Assembly (NCBI GenBank): GCA_028285085.1
Contig: JANQQI010000055.1
Span: 1-64,000, forward strand
Origin: Saprospiraceae bacterium
GTDB taxonomy: Bacteria > Bacteroidota > Bacteroidia > Chitinophagales > Saprospiraceae
Direction of reading: 5' to 3'
DNA: 64,000 nucleotides
Below are positions 27,897 through 36,552 of the stretch, piece after piece. Under the pieces are notes generated by a model. The model had not been told where the DNA came from and searched no databases. It was given only the letters and a program-made list of their open reading frames with translations. Numbering within the stretch: position 1 is the first letter of the stretch; every line of letters begins with the position of its first letter. The position numbers and the translations under genes were made by a program.

Positions 27897-29435
27897 ATGA
27901 GCGATAAGATTTATGTCTTCGATACCACCCTGCGCGACGGCGAGCAGGTACCCGGTTGCCAATTGAATACCCAAGAAAAGGTGGAAATTGCTAAGCAGCT
28001 GGAATTACTCGGTGTGGATATCATCGAGGCAGGCTTTCCGATCTCAAGTCCAGGTGATTTCAAATCCGTTTTAGAAATCTCACGTGCAGTGCGTGAACCG
28101 GTGGTCTGTGCCTTGACTCGTGCGGTAGAAAAAGATATTGAAGTGGCCGCGGAAAGTTTGAAGTACGCTCATCGTAAACGTATCCACACTGGGATCGGAG
28201 CTTCTGATTACCACATTAAATATAAATTCAACTCGACGCGGGAGCAGATCATCGAGCGGGCAATCGCCGCGGTGAAATATGCGCGTAATTTTGTTGACGA
28301 TGTGGAATTTTACGCCGAAGATGCCGGCCGGGCCGACAATGTATTTCTAGCACAGATGGTTGAGGCGGTGATTGCAGCTGGTGCCACAACCATCAACATC
28401 CCCGATACGACGGGCTACTGTTTGCCAGAAATGTATGGCCAGAAGATTCGCTTCTTAAAAGAAAATGTAGCGAATATCGATCGAGCGATCTTGTCTTGTC
28501 ACTGCCACAATGATTTGGGTATGGCCACCGCTAATACCATCGCGGGAATTCAAAATGGCGCTCGACAGGTAGAGGTGACCATCAATGGTATCGGCGAGCG
28601 CGCGGGTAATACTTCGCTGGAAGAAATAGCGATGATTATTCAAACCCACAAGGACCTAAATGTCCACACCAATATCAACAGCAAAAAAATCTATATGCTG
28701 AGTACGCTCGTATCTAAGATGATGCGCATGCCAATTCAGCCTAATAAAGCCATCGTGGGCCGCAATGCTTTTGCCCATTCAAGTGGTATTCACCAGGATG
28801 GCGTGATTAAACACCGCGAAAACTATGAGATCATCGCGCCCGAAGATGTGGGGATTGCTGAATCCTCTATTGTTCTGACGGCACGTAGTGGTAAAGCTGC
28901 TTTGCGTTACCATTTGGATCGCTTGGGGTATAAATCGCTATCAAGTGAGCAGTTGGAAGAGACTTATCAGCGGTTTTTGGGCTTGGCGGATAATAAGAAG
29001 GATTTGTGTGACAATGACCTACGCGTTTTGATGGAAGGCGAATTAGCGCCACAGCAAGTTGAAATCAATCATGTTCAGGTGGTTTGTGGTAAGCCACTAC
29101 AGCCTGTGGCTACGGTGGAGCTGACCGTTGATGGCGTAAGTTATCGTGAAAGTGCTACTGGAAACGGACCCGTTAATGCTGCTGTTCGTGCTGTTGATCG
29201 CATCATCGGCGAGTTTATGGTACTGGAAGAATTTCTGGTACAAGCGATGTCGCGTGGTAGTGGAGACGAAGGTAAAGTCCATATGCAAGTCAAATACCGT
29301 GATCAATTGTATGCGGGCTTTGGCGTGGATGAAGATATTGTCATGGCTTCGGTCAAGGCTTACGTTGATGCTATTAATAAGATGGCTTTCGCCAAGAAAA
29401 ATGTAAAAGCACCAGCTTTAGAAAAAGCGTCTTAG
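27897..29435 (+). CDS. leuA: 2-isopropylmalate synthase
   Basis: A 512-residue enzyme condensing acetyl-CoA with 2-oxoisovalerate, the first step of leucine synthesis. The DRE-TIM barrel begins with [14 protein letters not shown] (residues 7-20), and the metal-binding HCHNDLGMA is near 200-208. After [16 protein letters not shown] (near 292-307), which links to the communication domain, a C-terminal regulatory domain (about 380-505) is present, so leucine feedback inhibition is likely. I start at ATG 27897 ([17 protein letters not shown]); ATG 27870 would add nine residues. Last gene of the operon, followed by a strong terminator. Confidence 0.95.
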   Translation: MSDKIYVFDTTLRDGEQVPGCQLNTQEKVEIAKQLELLGVDIIEAGFPISSPGDFKSVLEISRAVREPVVCALTRAVEKDIEVAAESLKYAHRKRIHTGIGASDYHIKYKFNSTREQIIERAIAAVKYARNFVDDVEFYAEDAGRADNVFLAQMVEAVIAAGATTINIPDTTGYCLPEMYGQKIRFLKENVANIDRAILSCHCHNDLGMATANTIAGIQNGARQVEVTINGIGERAGNTSLEEIAMIIQTHKDLNVHTNINSKKIYMLSTLVSKMMRMPIQPNKAIVGRNAFAHSSGIHQDGVIKHRENYEIIAPEDVGIAESSIVLTARSGKAALRYHLDRLGYKSLSSEQLEETYQRFLGLADNKKDLCDNDLRVLMEGELAPQQVEINHVQVVCGKPLQPVATVELTVDGVSYRESATGNGPVNAAVRAVDRIIGEFMVLEEFLVQAMSRGSGDEGKVHMQVKYRDQLYAGFGVDEDIVMASVKAYVDAINKMAFAKKNVKAPALEKAS

Positions 29436-29493
29436 CTACGCTTTTTTGATTAAGAAATTGGTTTTATCAATATTGGTTTAATTTGGTTTATGG

Positions 29494-29529
29494 CAGGCTA
29501 ACCTCTTGGGGTAGCCTGTTCTTTTTTTG
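29494..29529 (+). terminator. Rho-independent terminator of leuCDBA
   Basis: CAGGCTA and TAGCCTG form a perfect outer stem with extra CC/GG pairs inside, followed by TTCTTTTTTT. Confidence 0.85.
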
Positions 29530-29880
29530 TATCCTATTAACCGAGAAAGGAACATTATGAGACGCCATTTTTTTTGTAAAAAAATGTAATTTCTTCTCTT
29601 CGTAAAATGATATAATATTTGTTTTATTGGTGTTTTAGGGTAATAATAATTGTTGAATATGCTATTAGTGAAATATTTTATTGTTTATGGAATAGCTGTT
29701 GAATCCGCACTTTTTGGGCGATTGCATCTACTTTGAAATATCTTTTTTTTGTAGTAAAATTGTAATCATACCAATATATATAGGTAGTCGCCTTTCTAAG
29801 ATAAAGCCAATGATATTGTTGAATTCGCATTCTGTTGCCACCTGATGGTAACCGATTGTTTTATCATCAAAACTGTCGAT
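29530..29880. other. AT-rich gap before the PII gene
   Basis: 351 bp, very AT-rich, between the leu terminator and the PII start. It should contain the promoter of the PII/ammonium-transporter pair, probably under nitrogen control, but I found no exact TAnnTTTG at a sensible distance and no inverted repeat that stands out. Confidence 0.4.
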
Positions 29881-30219
29881 ATGAAAAAAATCGAAGCTAT
29901 CATTCGCTTATCCTGTTTTGATAAAGTACGGGATGCTCTGGGTAAAATCGGCGTCAATTTCTTCACCTTGAAAGACGTTAAGGGATTTGGATTGCAAAAG
30001 GGCAAAACGTATGTCTACCGTGGTAGTGTGTACGATGAAGATTACATCGCACGGCTACAACTGGATATCTTAACCACTGACGAATCCGCGGACGAAATTG
30101 TCCGGGTAATTGTCGAAGCTGCCCGCACCGGCAAAGTCGGTGATGGCAAAATTACGGTGCTCGACGTAGCTCAAGTGACCCGCATCCGTACCGGTGAAAA
30201 TGCCTCGGCCGCCATTTAA
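29881..30219 (+). CDS. PII-family nitrogen regulator
   Basis: A 112-residue trimeric PII signal protein; start chosen at ATG 29881 to give the canonical MKKIEAIIR N-terminus. The T-loop carries Tyr51 (the uridylylation position), and the C-terminal ATP-site residues are kept: TGKVGDGKI (83-91, with Lys90) and Arg101/Arg103. Two ligand residues differ from the E. coli pattern: Leu38 replaces Arg38 in GFGLQKG, and Arg58 replaces Lys58, a 2-oxoglutarate contact. Immediately upstream of the ammonium transporter, so a GlnK-like role, blocking the channel when nitrogen is plentiful, is likely. Confidence 0.9.
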   Translation: MKKIEAIIRLSCFDKVRDALGKIGVNFFTLKDVKGFGLQKGKTYVYRGSVYDEDYIARLQLDILTTDESADEIVRVIVEAARTGKVGDGKITVLDVAQVTRIRTGENASAAI

Positions 30220-30229
30220 AATCGATAAA

Positions 30230-30249
30230 GCCTGATCTTGATATCAGGC
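30230..30249 (+). terminator. Hairpin between PII gene and amt
   Basis: GCCTGAT/ATCAGGC, 7-bp stem with a 6-nt loop, followed by CATTTTCCC. The weak T tract suggests partial termination or RNA processing within the PII-amt unit. Confidence 0.45.
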
Positions 30250-30360
30250 CATTTTCCCTTTCCTTATTACCAAATTATTGCGAGCATAGTCTTTCTTTTG
30301 CTGTCACGGCGAGAGGAGTCCACATTTTATCATCTTGTAAACTGTTAAACGCGATTCACA

Positions 30361-31638
30361 ATGAGTGAAGGAGTATTTACTGCCAACAATTTATGGATAC
30401 TGGTTGCTACGGTACTAGTCTTCATTATGCACCTTGGTTTTGCGAGCCTCGAAGCCGGCTTCGTACGCAAGAAAAACACCGTCAATATCCTTTTCAAAAA
30501 TTGTATGATCATTGCCATCGGCTTGATTACCTACTATGCAGTAGGCTACAATTTAATGTATCCCGGCACAAATGTCGGTGGATGGTTTGCCTTCAGCGGT
30601 TTTGGGTTGGCTTTCCCGGAGGGACTAGCTGAAGCCTACGCCAACGGTAATTTTGAAGCTTATGGTGATGGAGGTTACACCTATTGGACAGAATTTATTT
30701 TTCAAGCGATGTTTGCGGCCACTTGTGCTACTATTGTCTCCGGGGCCGTAGCTGAACGCATGAAACTGAATGCCTTTTTGGTGTTTGCGACTTTGTTTGT
30801 TGCCATTTGCTATCCCATCACTGGTTTTTGGAAATGGGGACTAGGCTGGTTGAATGCCTTGGAAGTGCCATTTTACGATTTTGCGGGGTCTACTCTGGTC
30901 CATGCTGTTGGTGGATGGGGCGCTTTAGCGGGGATTATCCTGCTCGGGGCGCGTAAAGGAAAATATACGAAGAATGGTATCAAACCGATTCCTGGCCATA
31001 ATCTACCTTTGGCCGCCATTGGTGTTTTTATGCTTTGGTTTGGGTGGTTCGGCTTTAACGGTGGATCGGTATTGTCGGCGGATGCCGTTGGCGTGTCCTT
31101 AGTCTTTGTGACGACTTGTCTAGCCGCTGCGGGGGGAGCCATTGGCGCTTTCTTTACCTCTTATGCGCTCTTCAAGTCCCACGACTTATCGATGGTTCTT
31201 AACGGTATTTTGGGAGGACTGGTTGGGATTACCGCGGGAGCAGATCTAATGTCACCGGGCGAGGCGATTATCATTGGCGCTATTGCGGGTGTGATTATTC
31301 CTTTTGCCGTGGTCTTTTTTGATCGCATTCGGCTGGATGATCCTGTTGGGGCGACTTCCGTTCATTTAGTATGTGGAATCTGGGGAACTTTGGCGGTAGG
31401 ACTCTTTGGTAGCAAAGCGGGATTAGCCCAATTGCTATCACAGCTGACGGGAACAGTCGCTGTAGGCTTGTTCACGTTTGCTTTTGCCTTTGGTGTGATT
31501 TATTTATTAAAAATAACCATGGGAATCCGGGTGACCGAAGAGGAAGAAATGAAGGGATTAGATATGGCTGAGCATGACATGGAAGCTTATCAAGAATCGG
31601 AAGCCACGCCAGTTTATCGGATGGCCATGATGGATTAA
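30361..31638 (+). CDS. amt: Ammonium transporter
   Basis: A 425-residue Amt/Rh-family channel with eleven predicted transmembrane helices. The twin pore histidines are in LVHAVGGWGALAG (about 179-191) and SVHLVCGIWGTLAVG (about 336-350), and FGWFGFNGGS near 223-232 is a family signature. The N-terminus (MSEGVFTANNLWILVATVLVF) begins directly with the first helix, without a cleaved signal. It takes up ammonium for the GltBD/GlnA cycle and is probably gated by the adjacent PII protein, whose stop lies 141 bp upstream. Confidence 0.95.
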   Translation: MSEGVFTANNLWILVATVLVFIMHLGFASLEAGFVRKKNTVNILFKNCMIIAIGLITYYAVGYNLMYPGTNVGGWFAFSGFGLAFPEGLAEAYANGNFEAYGDGGYTYWTEFIFQAMFAATCATIVSGAVAERMKLNAFLVFATLFVAICYPITGFWKWGLGWLNALEVPFYDFAGSTLVHAVGGWGALAGIILLGARKGKYTKNGIKPIPGHNLPLAAIGVFMLWFGWFGFNGGSVLSADAVGVSLVFVTTCLAAAGGAIGAFFTSYALFKSHDLSMVLNGILGGLVGITAGADLMSPGEAIIIGAIAGVIIPFAVVFFDRIRLDDPVGATSVHLVCGIWGTLAVGLFGSKAGLAQLLSQLTGTVAVGLFTFAFAFGVIYLLKITMGIRVTEEEEMKGLDMAEHDMEAYQESEATPVYRMAMMD

Positions 31639-31727
31639 GAGCATGTTTAAATTTCTATCACCTGAAGATCAATATTTTAAATAAGCTCTCATTTAAAATC
31701 AAAGCATACACAATTGGGGTTAAAAAA

Positions 31728-31757
31728 CTGGCCAGATTGCAGTTGCAGTCTGGCCAG
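31728..31757. terminator. Bidirectional terminator between amt and the SSS transporter
   Basis: CTGGCCAGA and TCTGGCCAG form a perfect 9-bp stem; the flanks are TTAAAAAA on the left and CGCATTTTTATT on the right, so it can serve the convergent genes from both sides. Confidence 0.8.
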
Positions 31758-31801
31758 CGCATTTTTATTATGTTGGTTTTGTTTGTTTTCGTATTCCTTT
31801 G

Positions 31802-33496
31802 TTACCAGAAATAGGCAACCACAAAGGCCGTAAGAATAAGCAGTAATACTGACAAATAGCGGTAATTCAAATACCAAGGCAATTCGGCAAGTTCTTTGGT
31901 TTCTTCTTCGATCAATTTTGGCGTCCAGATCATGCCTTCCAGTTTTTCCGCTGGTGGCGGTGCAGTTGCCAAACTCGTGATAACGTGCACAATCAAACAG
32001 AAGAAGAAGAGTACAGTAGTACGGAGTAAGAAATGTAACTGGAAGAACCAGTGATCTATTTCATAGTAGATACCAACTACCCAAACCCCAGCCATGATCA
32101 TTCCGAAGATCAAACTGATAATACTACCTGTACTGGTGCCACGTTTCCAAAATAAGCCAAGTACAAAGGCTGATACAATTGGCGGTGCAATATAGCCCAG
32201 TACATCCTGCAAGTAACGGAATAAATCACCGTATTCACCAATCATTGGCGCCCACAAAGAAGCTAATACTACCAGAACTAAGGTTGAAATCTGCCCACTG
32301 CGTACCAGCTGCTTACTGGTCATGTTGGGTTTTATCTTATTGACAAAATCCATCGTGATCAGAGTAGAAGCGGAGTTGAAGGTCGCAGAGATACTACTCA
32401 TCATCGCCGCTAATAATCCGGCGACTACCAAACCGAGTAGTCCTGTAGGCAATAGCTCAAATAAGAGGGTAGGGTAGGTGAAGTCAGTACAATTCAATAG
32501 ATTATTGCAAGGTTCACCAGCAGTGGTGATGTATTCTACATTGGTTTCGCGGAACAAGAGAAAAGCTATTGTGCCTGGTACAACCATGATTACAATCACC
32601 GGAAGTTTGAGTAATCCAGCGAAGAGAGCACCCCAACGGCCGTGGTTCAGGTTTTTGGAGCTAAGTACCCGCTGAACCATGAATTGGTTGTTGGCCCAGA
32701 AATAAAATCCGAGCAAGGGCACACCTGTCAATAATCCCCACCAAGGGACGATTGGACTATCGTATTGTTTCCACCATTCACCACTATTATCACGCACAAT
32801 ACTCAGTGCCTCTTGAGCATTTTTATCGATAGCGCCACTTGCTTTTAATTCGTCTAATTGACTCATCATACCTCCCCAGCCACCGACTTCTTTCAATCCA
32901 AAGTAAGTCAGGATAATCGATCCAAAGATTAGTACAATGGCCTGAATCACTTCCGTTTTTACCACTGAGTTCAATCCACCGGGCACAGTGTAAGCAGCCG
33001 CAGATGCCGCTAAGATGACGATGACCACCCACGGCGGTAATGACGGAAAGATCAAGCTCAATACAATTGTCCCTACATAAAGAGATGCTGCTGTATCAAT
33101 CAAAACATTACCAACTACGGTGATAAACGAAAAATAGTAACGGGAGCGATGATCGTAGCGCCGTTCTAAGAATTCTGGCATCGTATATACGCCACTTTTG
33201 AGATAAAACGGTAAGAAGAAAATAGCGAAGAATACCAATACCAAAACGGCATACCACTCATAGTTGTACACGGTCATATCCAATAAATAAGCGGATCCAG
33301 CTAAACCAATTAAGGTAGAACTAGAGATGTTGGCCGCAAATAGGGAAATACCTACAACCGGCCAGGTCAGGCTACGACCACCGAGAAAATATTCTTCTGA
33401 ACTTCCTCTTTTAGATTGGGTGATACCATATACAATGATACCAATGAAATAGAGGGCAATGACGATAAAGTCGATTGAGTCAAGCGTTACCTTCAT
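31802..33496 (-). CDS. Sodium:solute symporter (SSS family)
   Basis: A 564-residue secondary transporter with 13-14 predicted transmembrane helices, related to the sodium/glucose (SGLT) branch of the SSS family. The early EEYFLGGRSLTWPVVGISL stretch (about 34-52) and SLFAANISSSTLIGLAG (sodium-binding region) are typical, as is MQLDELK-type loop sequence after helix 6. Substrate cannot be told from sequence; sugar, inositol and amino acids are all found in this branch. The length and extra C-terminal helix fit Bacteroidota members. A hairpin with a U tract lies about 110 bp upstream of its start on the same strand. Confidence 0.88.
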   Translation of the reverse strand: MKVTLDSIDFIVIALYFIGIIVYGITQSKRGSSEEYFLGGRSLTWPVVGISLFAANISSSTLIGLAGSAYLLDMTVYNYEWYAVLVLVFFAIFFLPFYLKSGVYTMPEFLERRYDHRSRYYFSFITVVGNVLIDTAASLYVGTIVLSLIFPSLPPWVVIVILAASAAAYTVPGGLNSVVKTEVIQAIVLIFGSIILTYFGLKEVGGWGGMMSQLDELKASGAIDKNAQEALSIVRDNSGEWWKQYDSPIVPWWGLLTGVPLLGFYFWANNQFMVQRVLSSKNLNHGRWGALFAGLLKLPVIVIMVVPGTIAFLLFRETNVEYITTAGEPCNNLLNCTDFTYPTLLFELLPTGLLGLVVAGLLAAMMSSISATFNSASTLITMDFVNKIKPNMTSKQLVRSGQISTLVLVVLASLWAPMIGEYGDLFRYLQDVLGYIAPPIVSAFVLGLFWKRGTSTGSIISLIFGMIMAGVWVVGIYYEIDHWFFQLHFLLRTTVLFFFCLIVHVITSLATAPPPAEKLEGMIWTPKLIEEETKELAELPWYLNYRYLSVLLLILTAFVVAYFW

Positions 33497-34044
33497 AGTA
33501 TATATGGGTCAAGTTTAAGCTGTTCTATCTGGGCTAAGATACTCATCCTTACGAAATCTTCCTGCTCTTGCCACCAGTTTCGTATGGATTTTGACTACAA
33601 GACAAAAGAAAAGAGCGAAGTCAATATGAAAATCATTACTTCGCTCTTTAAGAAATCACCCGACTGTTATTATGAAAGAGATTTTATACTCTCACTAGAA
33701 GAGAACAAAAAGTACTACCATTTAATTTTAAACCATTTAACCAAAAAACTTTATATGAGGTCGAGTAATTTATCTTGAAATATTTTTAATATCTGTCAAT
33801 AAAATTTAGAACAGAAACTGGTTTTTCGTTTAGCCTGCCTAATTATATTTGGTTTGTGCTAATGTAGGTGTAAATTGTACAATAAGCAAAGAATTAGTGT
33901 ATTTTTTTTCAAAAAAATCTCCTATCCTTCGAATTGACGTAATAAATCATGAACGTGGACGTTCCGCATGCCTGCAAAAGGGTTTTGTCATGTCTGAGAT
34001 AGAGTGTATTTTAGCTGTGGACCGTACCCAATCATCTACCGAGC
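33497..34044. other. Long divergent gap between SSS and TMTC-like genes
   Basis: 548 bp of AT-rich sequence holding the promoters of both divergent genes. Seen: a strong 12-bp hairpin (33610-33649) and TATATTTG at 33844-33851 as a possible plus-strand -7 element about 190 bp before the TMTC-like start. A 64-codon plus frame (33584-33778) spans the hairpin; it has low-complexity Lys/Ser/Leu composition and no recognisable family, so I do not call it a gene. Confidence 0.45.
33610..33649 (-). terminator. Hairpin with U tract upstream of the SSS gene
   Basis: AAAGAGCGAAGT and ACTTCGCTCTTT form a perfect 12-bp stem with a 16-nt loop; on the minus strand TCTTTTG follows. It points toward the SSS gene (start 33496) with no minus-strand gene immediately before it, so it may be an attenuator in the SSS leader or a guard against antisense reading. 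Confidence 0.5.
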
Positions 34045-36000
34045 ATGAGCAAACAAAAATCAAAGAAGCACCCGAAAAAACGGCAAACTAAATCTACAAC
34101 CCGGCCTGCACCTGCTTTCCATCGTTGGTTACCATGGATTCCGGTACTCCTGGCAGTGCTGCTCTACAGCAGCACGCTCGGCCACGAATATGCCTTGGAT
34201 GATGCCTCGGTGATCACCGAAAATTTTGTCACCAAGAAAGGTGTTGACGGTTGGGGTGAGGTTTTTACTAAGCATTATCGCTATGGTTATTGGTCTGGTA
34301 AGGGTTCCCTTTATCGGCCGTTATCCCTGGCTATGTTTGCGTTGGAATGGGACCTGGCCCCAAATAAGCCCTGGTTGTACCACTTGATCAATGTATTGTT
34401 GTATGCCCTGACGGCATGGCTATTATATAAGGTAGTGGCTCGGCTCTTTCCCAAGTACAATCCTGTTTTACCGTTTTTTTCCAGTATCCTTTTTGTGGTG
34501 CATCCAATCCATGTGGAAGTGATCGCAAATATCAAGAGCCGCGATGAAATCCTGGCCTTGCTTTTTGGTTTAGCTACAATCTATGCTTTGCTGCGATACT
34601 GGAAAAGTCGTCTTTCGGATCAAGCGCAGCCCATTTGGCTCGCTTATGCGGTTGGTGCTTACACCCTCGCACTCTTTTCAAAAGAGACCGCGATTACCTT
34701 TCTCGCGGTATTTCCACTGGTCGGCTATTTTCGATCTAGGAAGGTTAACTTAGTTGATAGTGCCACACCCACTGCGATCTTTTTGTTGCCAGCGGTGATC
34801 TACTTGCTTTGTCGCCGGGCGATATTGGGTAGCGCCCTGGCCGGCTCCTCGGATATAAGTTTGCTCGATAACTTCATCGTCAGTGCACCGGATCTTGGGT
34901 CGAAACTGGCCTCCGCGATCCTAATTGGCGGTAAGTATCTCAAAACGCTGGCTTTGCCTCATCCCTTGGCTTCTGAATTTGGCTACAACCAAATTCCCGT
35001 TACGGGGCTGGGAGATTGGCGTGTATGGCTGAGCTTGTTGGCTTTCGCAGGGCTAGGCTATTTGGTCATTCGAACGTTTAAACAACGATCACCGGTGGCG
35101 TTCGGTATTCTATTCTTTCTGATCACATTTTCTATTTTTAGTAATATCATTATCACGATCGGTACCTCTTATGGAGATCGTTTGATGTATACCCCCAGTG
35201 TGGGTTTGGTGATTGCCCTGGCTTTTGGCTTAATTCAGTTTTTCAAACCGGCCGAACATAAAACCTTGAAAAGTTTCGCCGAGTTACGACAAGTTTATTT
35301 AATGCCTTTGGCGATTACCGGAGTAATCGCTCTGTTGTATGGTGGAAAAACACTACAACGTAATCCGGCCTGGAAAGATAGTTTTACACTTTACGAGAAG
35401 GATATCAAAACGGTGCCCAACAGTGCAAAACTCAATTACCACTATGGCTTAGAACTTAACAAAAAGGGGCTCGCCGCTACAGATCCTGCCGAGCGTAAAC
35501 GGTGGTGGGATTTGACTTTGCAGCACTTTCAACGGGCCATCGAGATTTATGACCAATACGGTGATGCTTATGGCCAATTGGGCCTAATCAATTATCGCCA
35601 AAAGAATTACCCAGAGGCTTTGCGGAACTACGATTTGGCCGTGAAGTATAAGCCCGGAAATGCTAATGCGTATTCGAATATGGGGATCATTTACTTCGAG
35701 CAAGGCAATTTGGCCAAAGCCAAAGAAGTATACGAATTGGCGGTGAAATACAACCCGCGCTTCGTAGATGCCCGGCGTAACTTAGGCGCGGTTTACGCGA
35801 AAACAGGTCAGCCAGATCTGGCGATTCAGCATTTCAGTGAAGGCTTGAAGTACGCTGACGCCGAAGACCAACCGGTTTTGTATCTCTATCTCGGCTACGC
35901 CTATCGGGATAAAGGCGACAATGTCCGTTCACAACAAAATTTGGAAAGGGCTTATCAACTTAATCCGTCTCTGCGGCCGGCTGGTCAGCCTCAGCAATAG
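34045..36000 (+). CDS. TMTC-like membrane glycosyltransferase with C-terminal TPRs
   Basis: A 651-residue protein. After a basic N-terminus (about 25 residues rich in Lys/Arg), residues 30-460 hold about ten membrane helices of the GT-C type. The first extracytoplasmic loop carries HEYALDDASVITEN near 46-59, an Asp pair and context typical of TMTC-type O-mannosyltransferases; HPIHVEVIANIKSRDE near 152-167 is another family stretch. From about 485 to 640 there are four tetratricopeptide repeats (for example ALRNYDLAVKYKPGNANAYS). It could glycosylate exported proteins with a lipid-linked sugar; acceptor unknown. The LuxR-type gene starts 5 bp after its stop. Confidence 0.78.
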   Translation: MSKQKSKKHPKKRQTKSTTRPAPAFHRWLPWIPVLLAVLLYSSTLGHEYALDDASVITENFVTKKGVDGWGEVFTKHYRYGYWSGKGSLYRPLSLAMFALEWDLAPNKPWLYHLINVLLYALTAWLLYKVVARLFPKYNPVLPFFSSILFVVHPIHVEVIANIKSRDEILALLFGLATIYALLRYWKSRLSDQAQPIWLAYAVGAYTLALFSKETAITFLAVFPLVGYFRSRKVNLVDSATPTAIFLLPAVIYLLCRRAILGSALAGSSDISLLDNFIVSAPDLGSKLASAILIGGKYLKTLALPHPLASEFGYNQIPVTGLGDWRVWLSLLAFAGLGYLVIRTFKQRSPVAFGILFFLITFSIFSNIIITIGTSYGDRLMYTPSVGLVIALAFGLIQFFKPAEHKTLKSFAELRQVYLMPLAITGVIALLYGGKTLQRNPAWKDSFTLYEKDIKTVPNSAKLNYHYGLELNKKGLAATDPAERKRWWDLTLQHFQRAIEIYDQYGDAYGQLGLINYRQKNYPEALRNYDLAVKYKPGNANAYSNMGIIYFEQGNLAKAKEVYELAVKYNPRFVDARRNLGAVYAKTGQPDLAIQHFSEGLKYADAEDQPVLYLYLGYAYRDKGDNVRSQQNLERAYQLNPSLRPAGQPQQ

Positions 36001-36005
36001 CCATT

Positions 36006-36452
36006 ATGAAATCCATTGTGCTCAAATTTGGTCTGCTGGCTACGGCATTGCTTATCTTACTCCAATTAAGTGAGTATACTTATATCACGCGGGGATTTAG
36101 TGCCGAGTGGACCGTTGTTGGATTTGCCGCTGTCTTCCTCGTTTTTGGGTTTTTTCTAAATCGCTTCATGAGCAAATCGCCGGAGCCTGTCGCACCGATG
36201 GAATCTGCACCGGAGCTAGCCGAAACTTTTGTGCCCGATCGGAGCAAGTTATCGGCCTTAGGGATCAGCAAACGCGAATACGAAGTATTGGAGCTGGTGG
36301 CTCAAGGATTATCCAATCAAGAAATTGCCGCCCAGCTTTTTATTTCCGAAAGTACGGTAAAAACTCACGTATCAAATCTTTTATCTAAGTTAGACGCTCG
36401 CCGCCGTACTCAGGCCGTGACCATTGCGAAAACAATGGGCCTGATTGCATGA
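36006..36452 (+). CDS. Membrane-tethered LuxR-type DNA-binding protein
   Basis: A 148-residue protein with two N-terminal membrane helices (about 6-22 and 36-55), a linker rich in Pro, Glu and Ala (56-80), and a GerE/LuxR helix-turn-helix at about 85-145. The latter includes ISKREYEVLELVAQGLSNQEIAAQL and STVKTHVSNLLSKL (split here at the turn). There is no receiver or sensor domain. It therefore resembles a membrane-held transcription regulator controlled by release, clustering or the lipid environment. It is 5 bp downstream of the TMTC-like gene and probably cotranscribed, which hints that it reports on the envelope process served by that gene; this link is inference. Confidence 0.8.
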   Translation: MKSIVLKFGLLATALLILLQLSEYTYITRGFSAEWTVVGFAAVFLVFGFFLNRFMSKSPEPVAPMESAPELAETFVPDRSKLSALGISKREYEVLELVAQGLSNQEIAAQLFISESTVKTHVSNLLSKLDARRRTQAVTIAKTMGLIA

Positions 36453-36552
36453 AATCCCCCATAATTTAAGTCTGGAGAAGCTAACGTTTACCCTTTTGCT
36501 TTGATCAACAAGATACAGGCAGGATAAAACTGCCAGGTAAACTGTTGAACAA

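Noticed and set aside
33584-33778. Plus-strand frame of 64 codons in the SSS/TMTC gap
   Set aside because: It spans a strong inverted repeat, has low-complexity composition and no family; treated as non-coding.
33849-34091. Plus-strand frame of 80 codons overlapping the TMTC-like start
   Set aside because: Starts at TTG inside the putative promoter element, overlaps the real gene in another frame, and has no family similarity.
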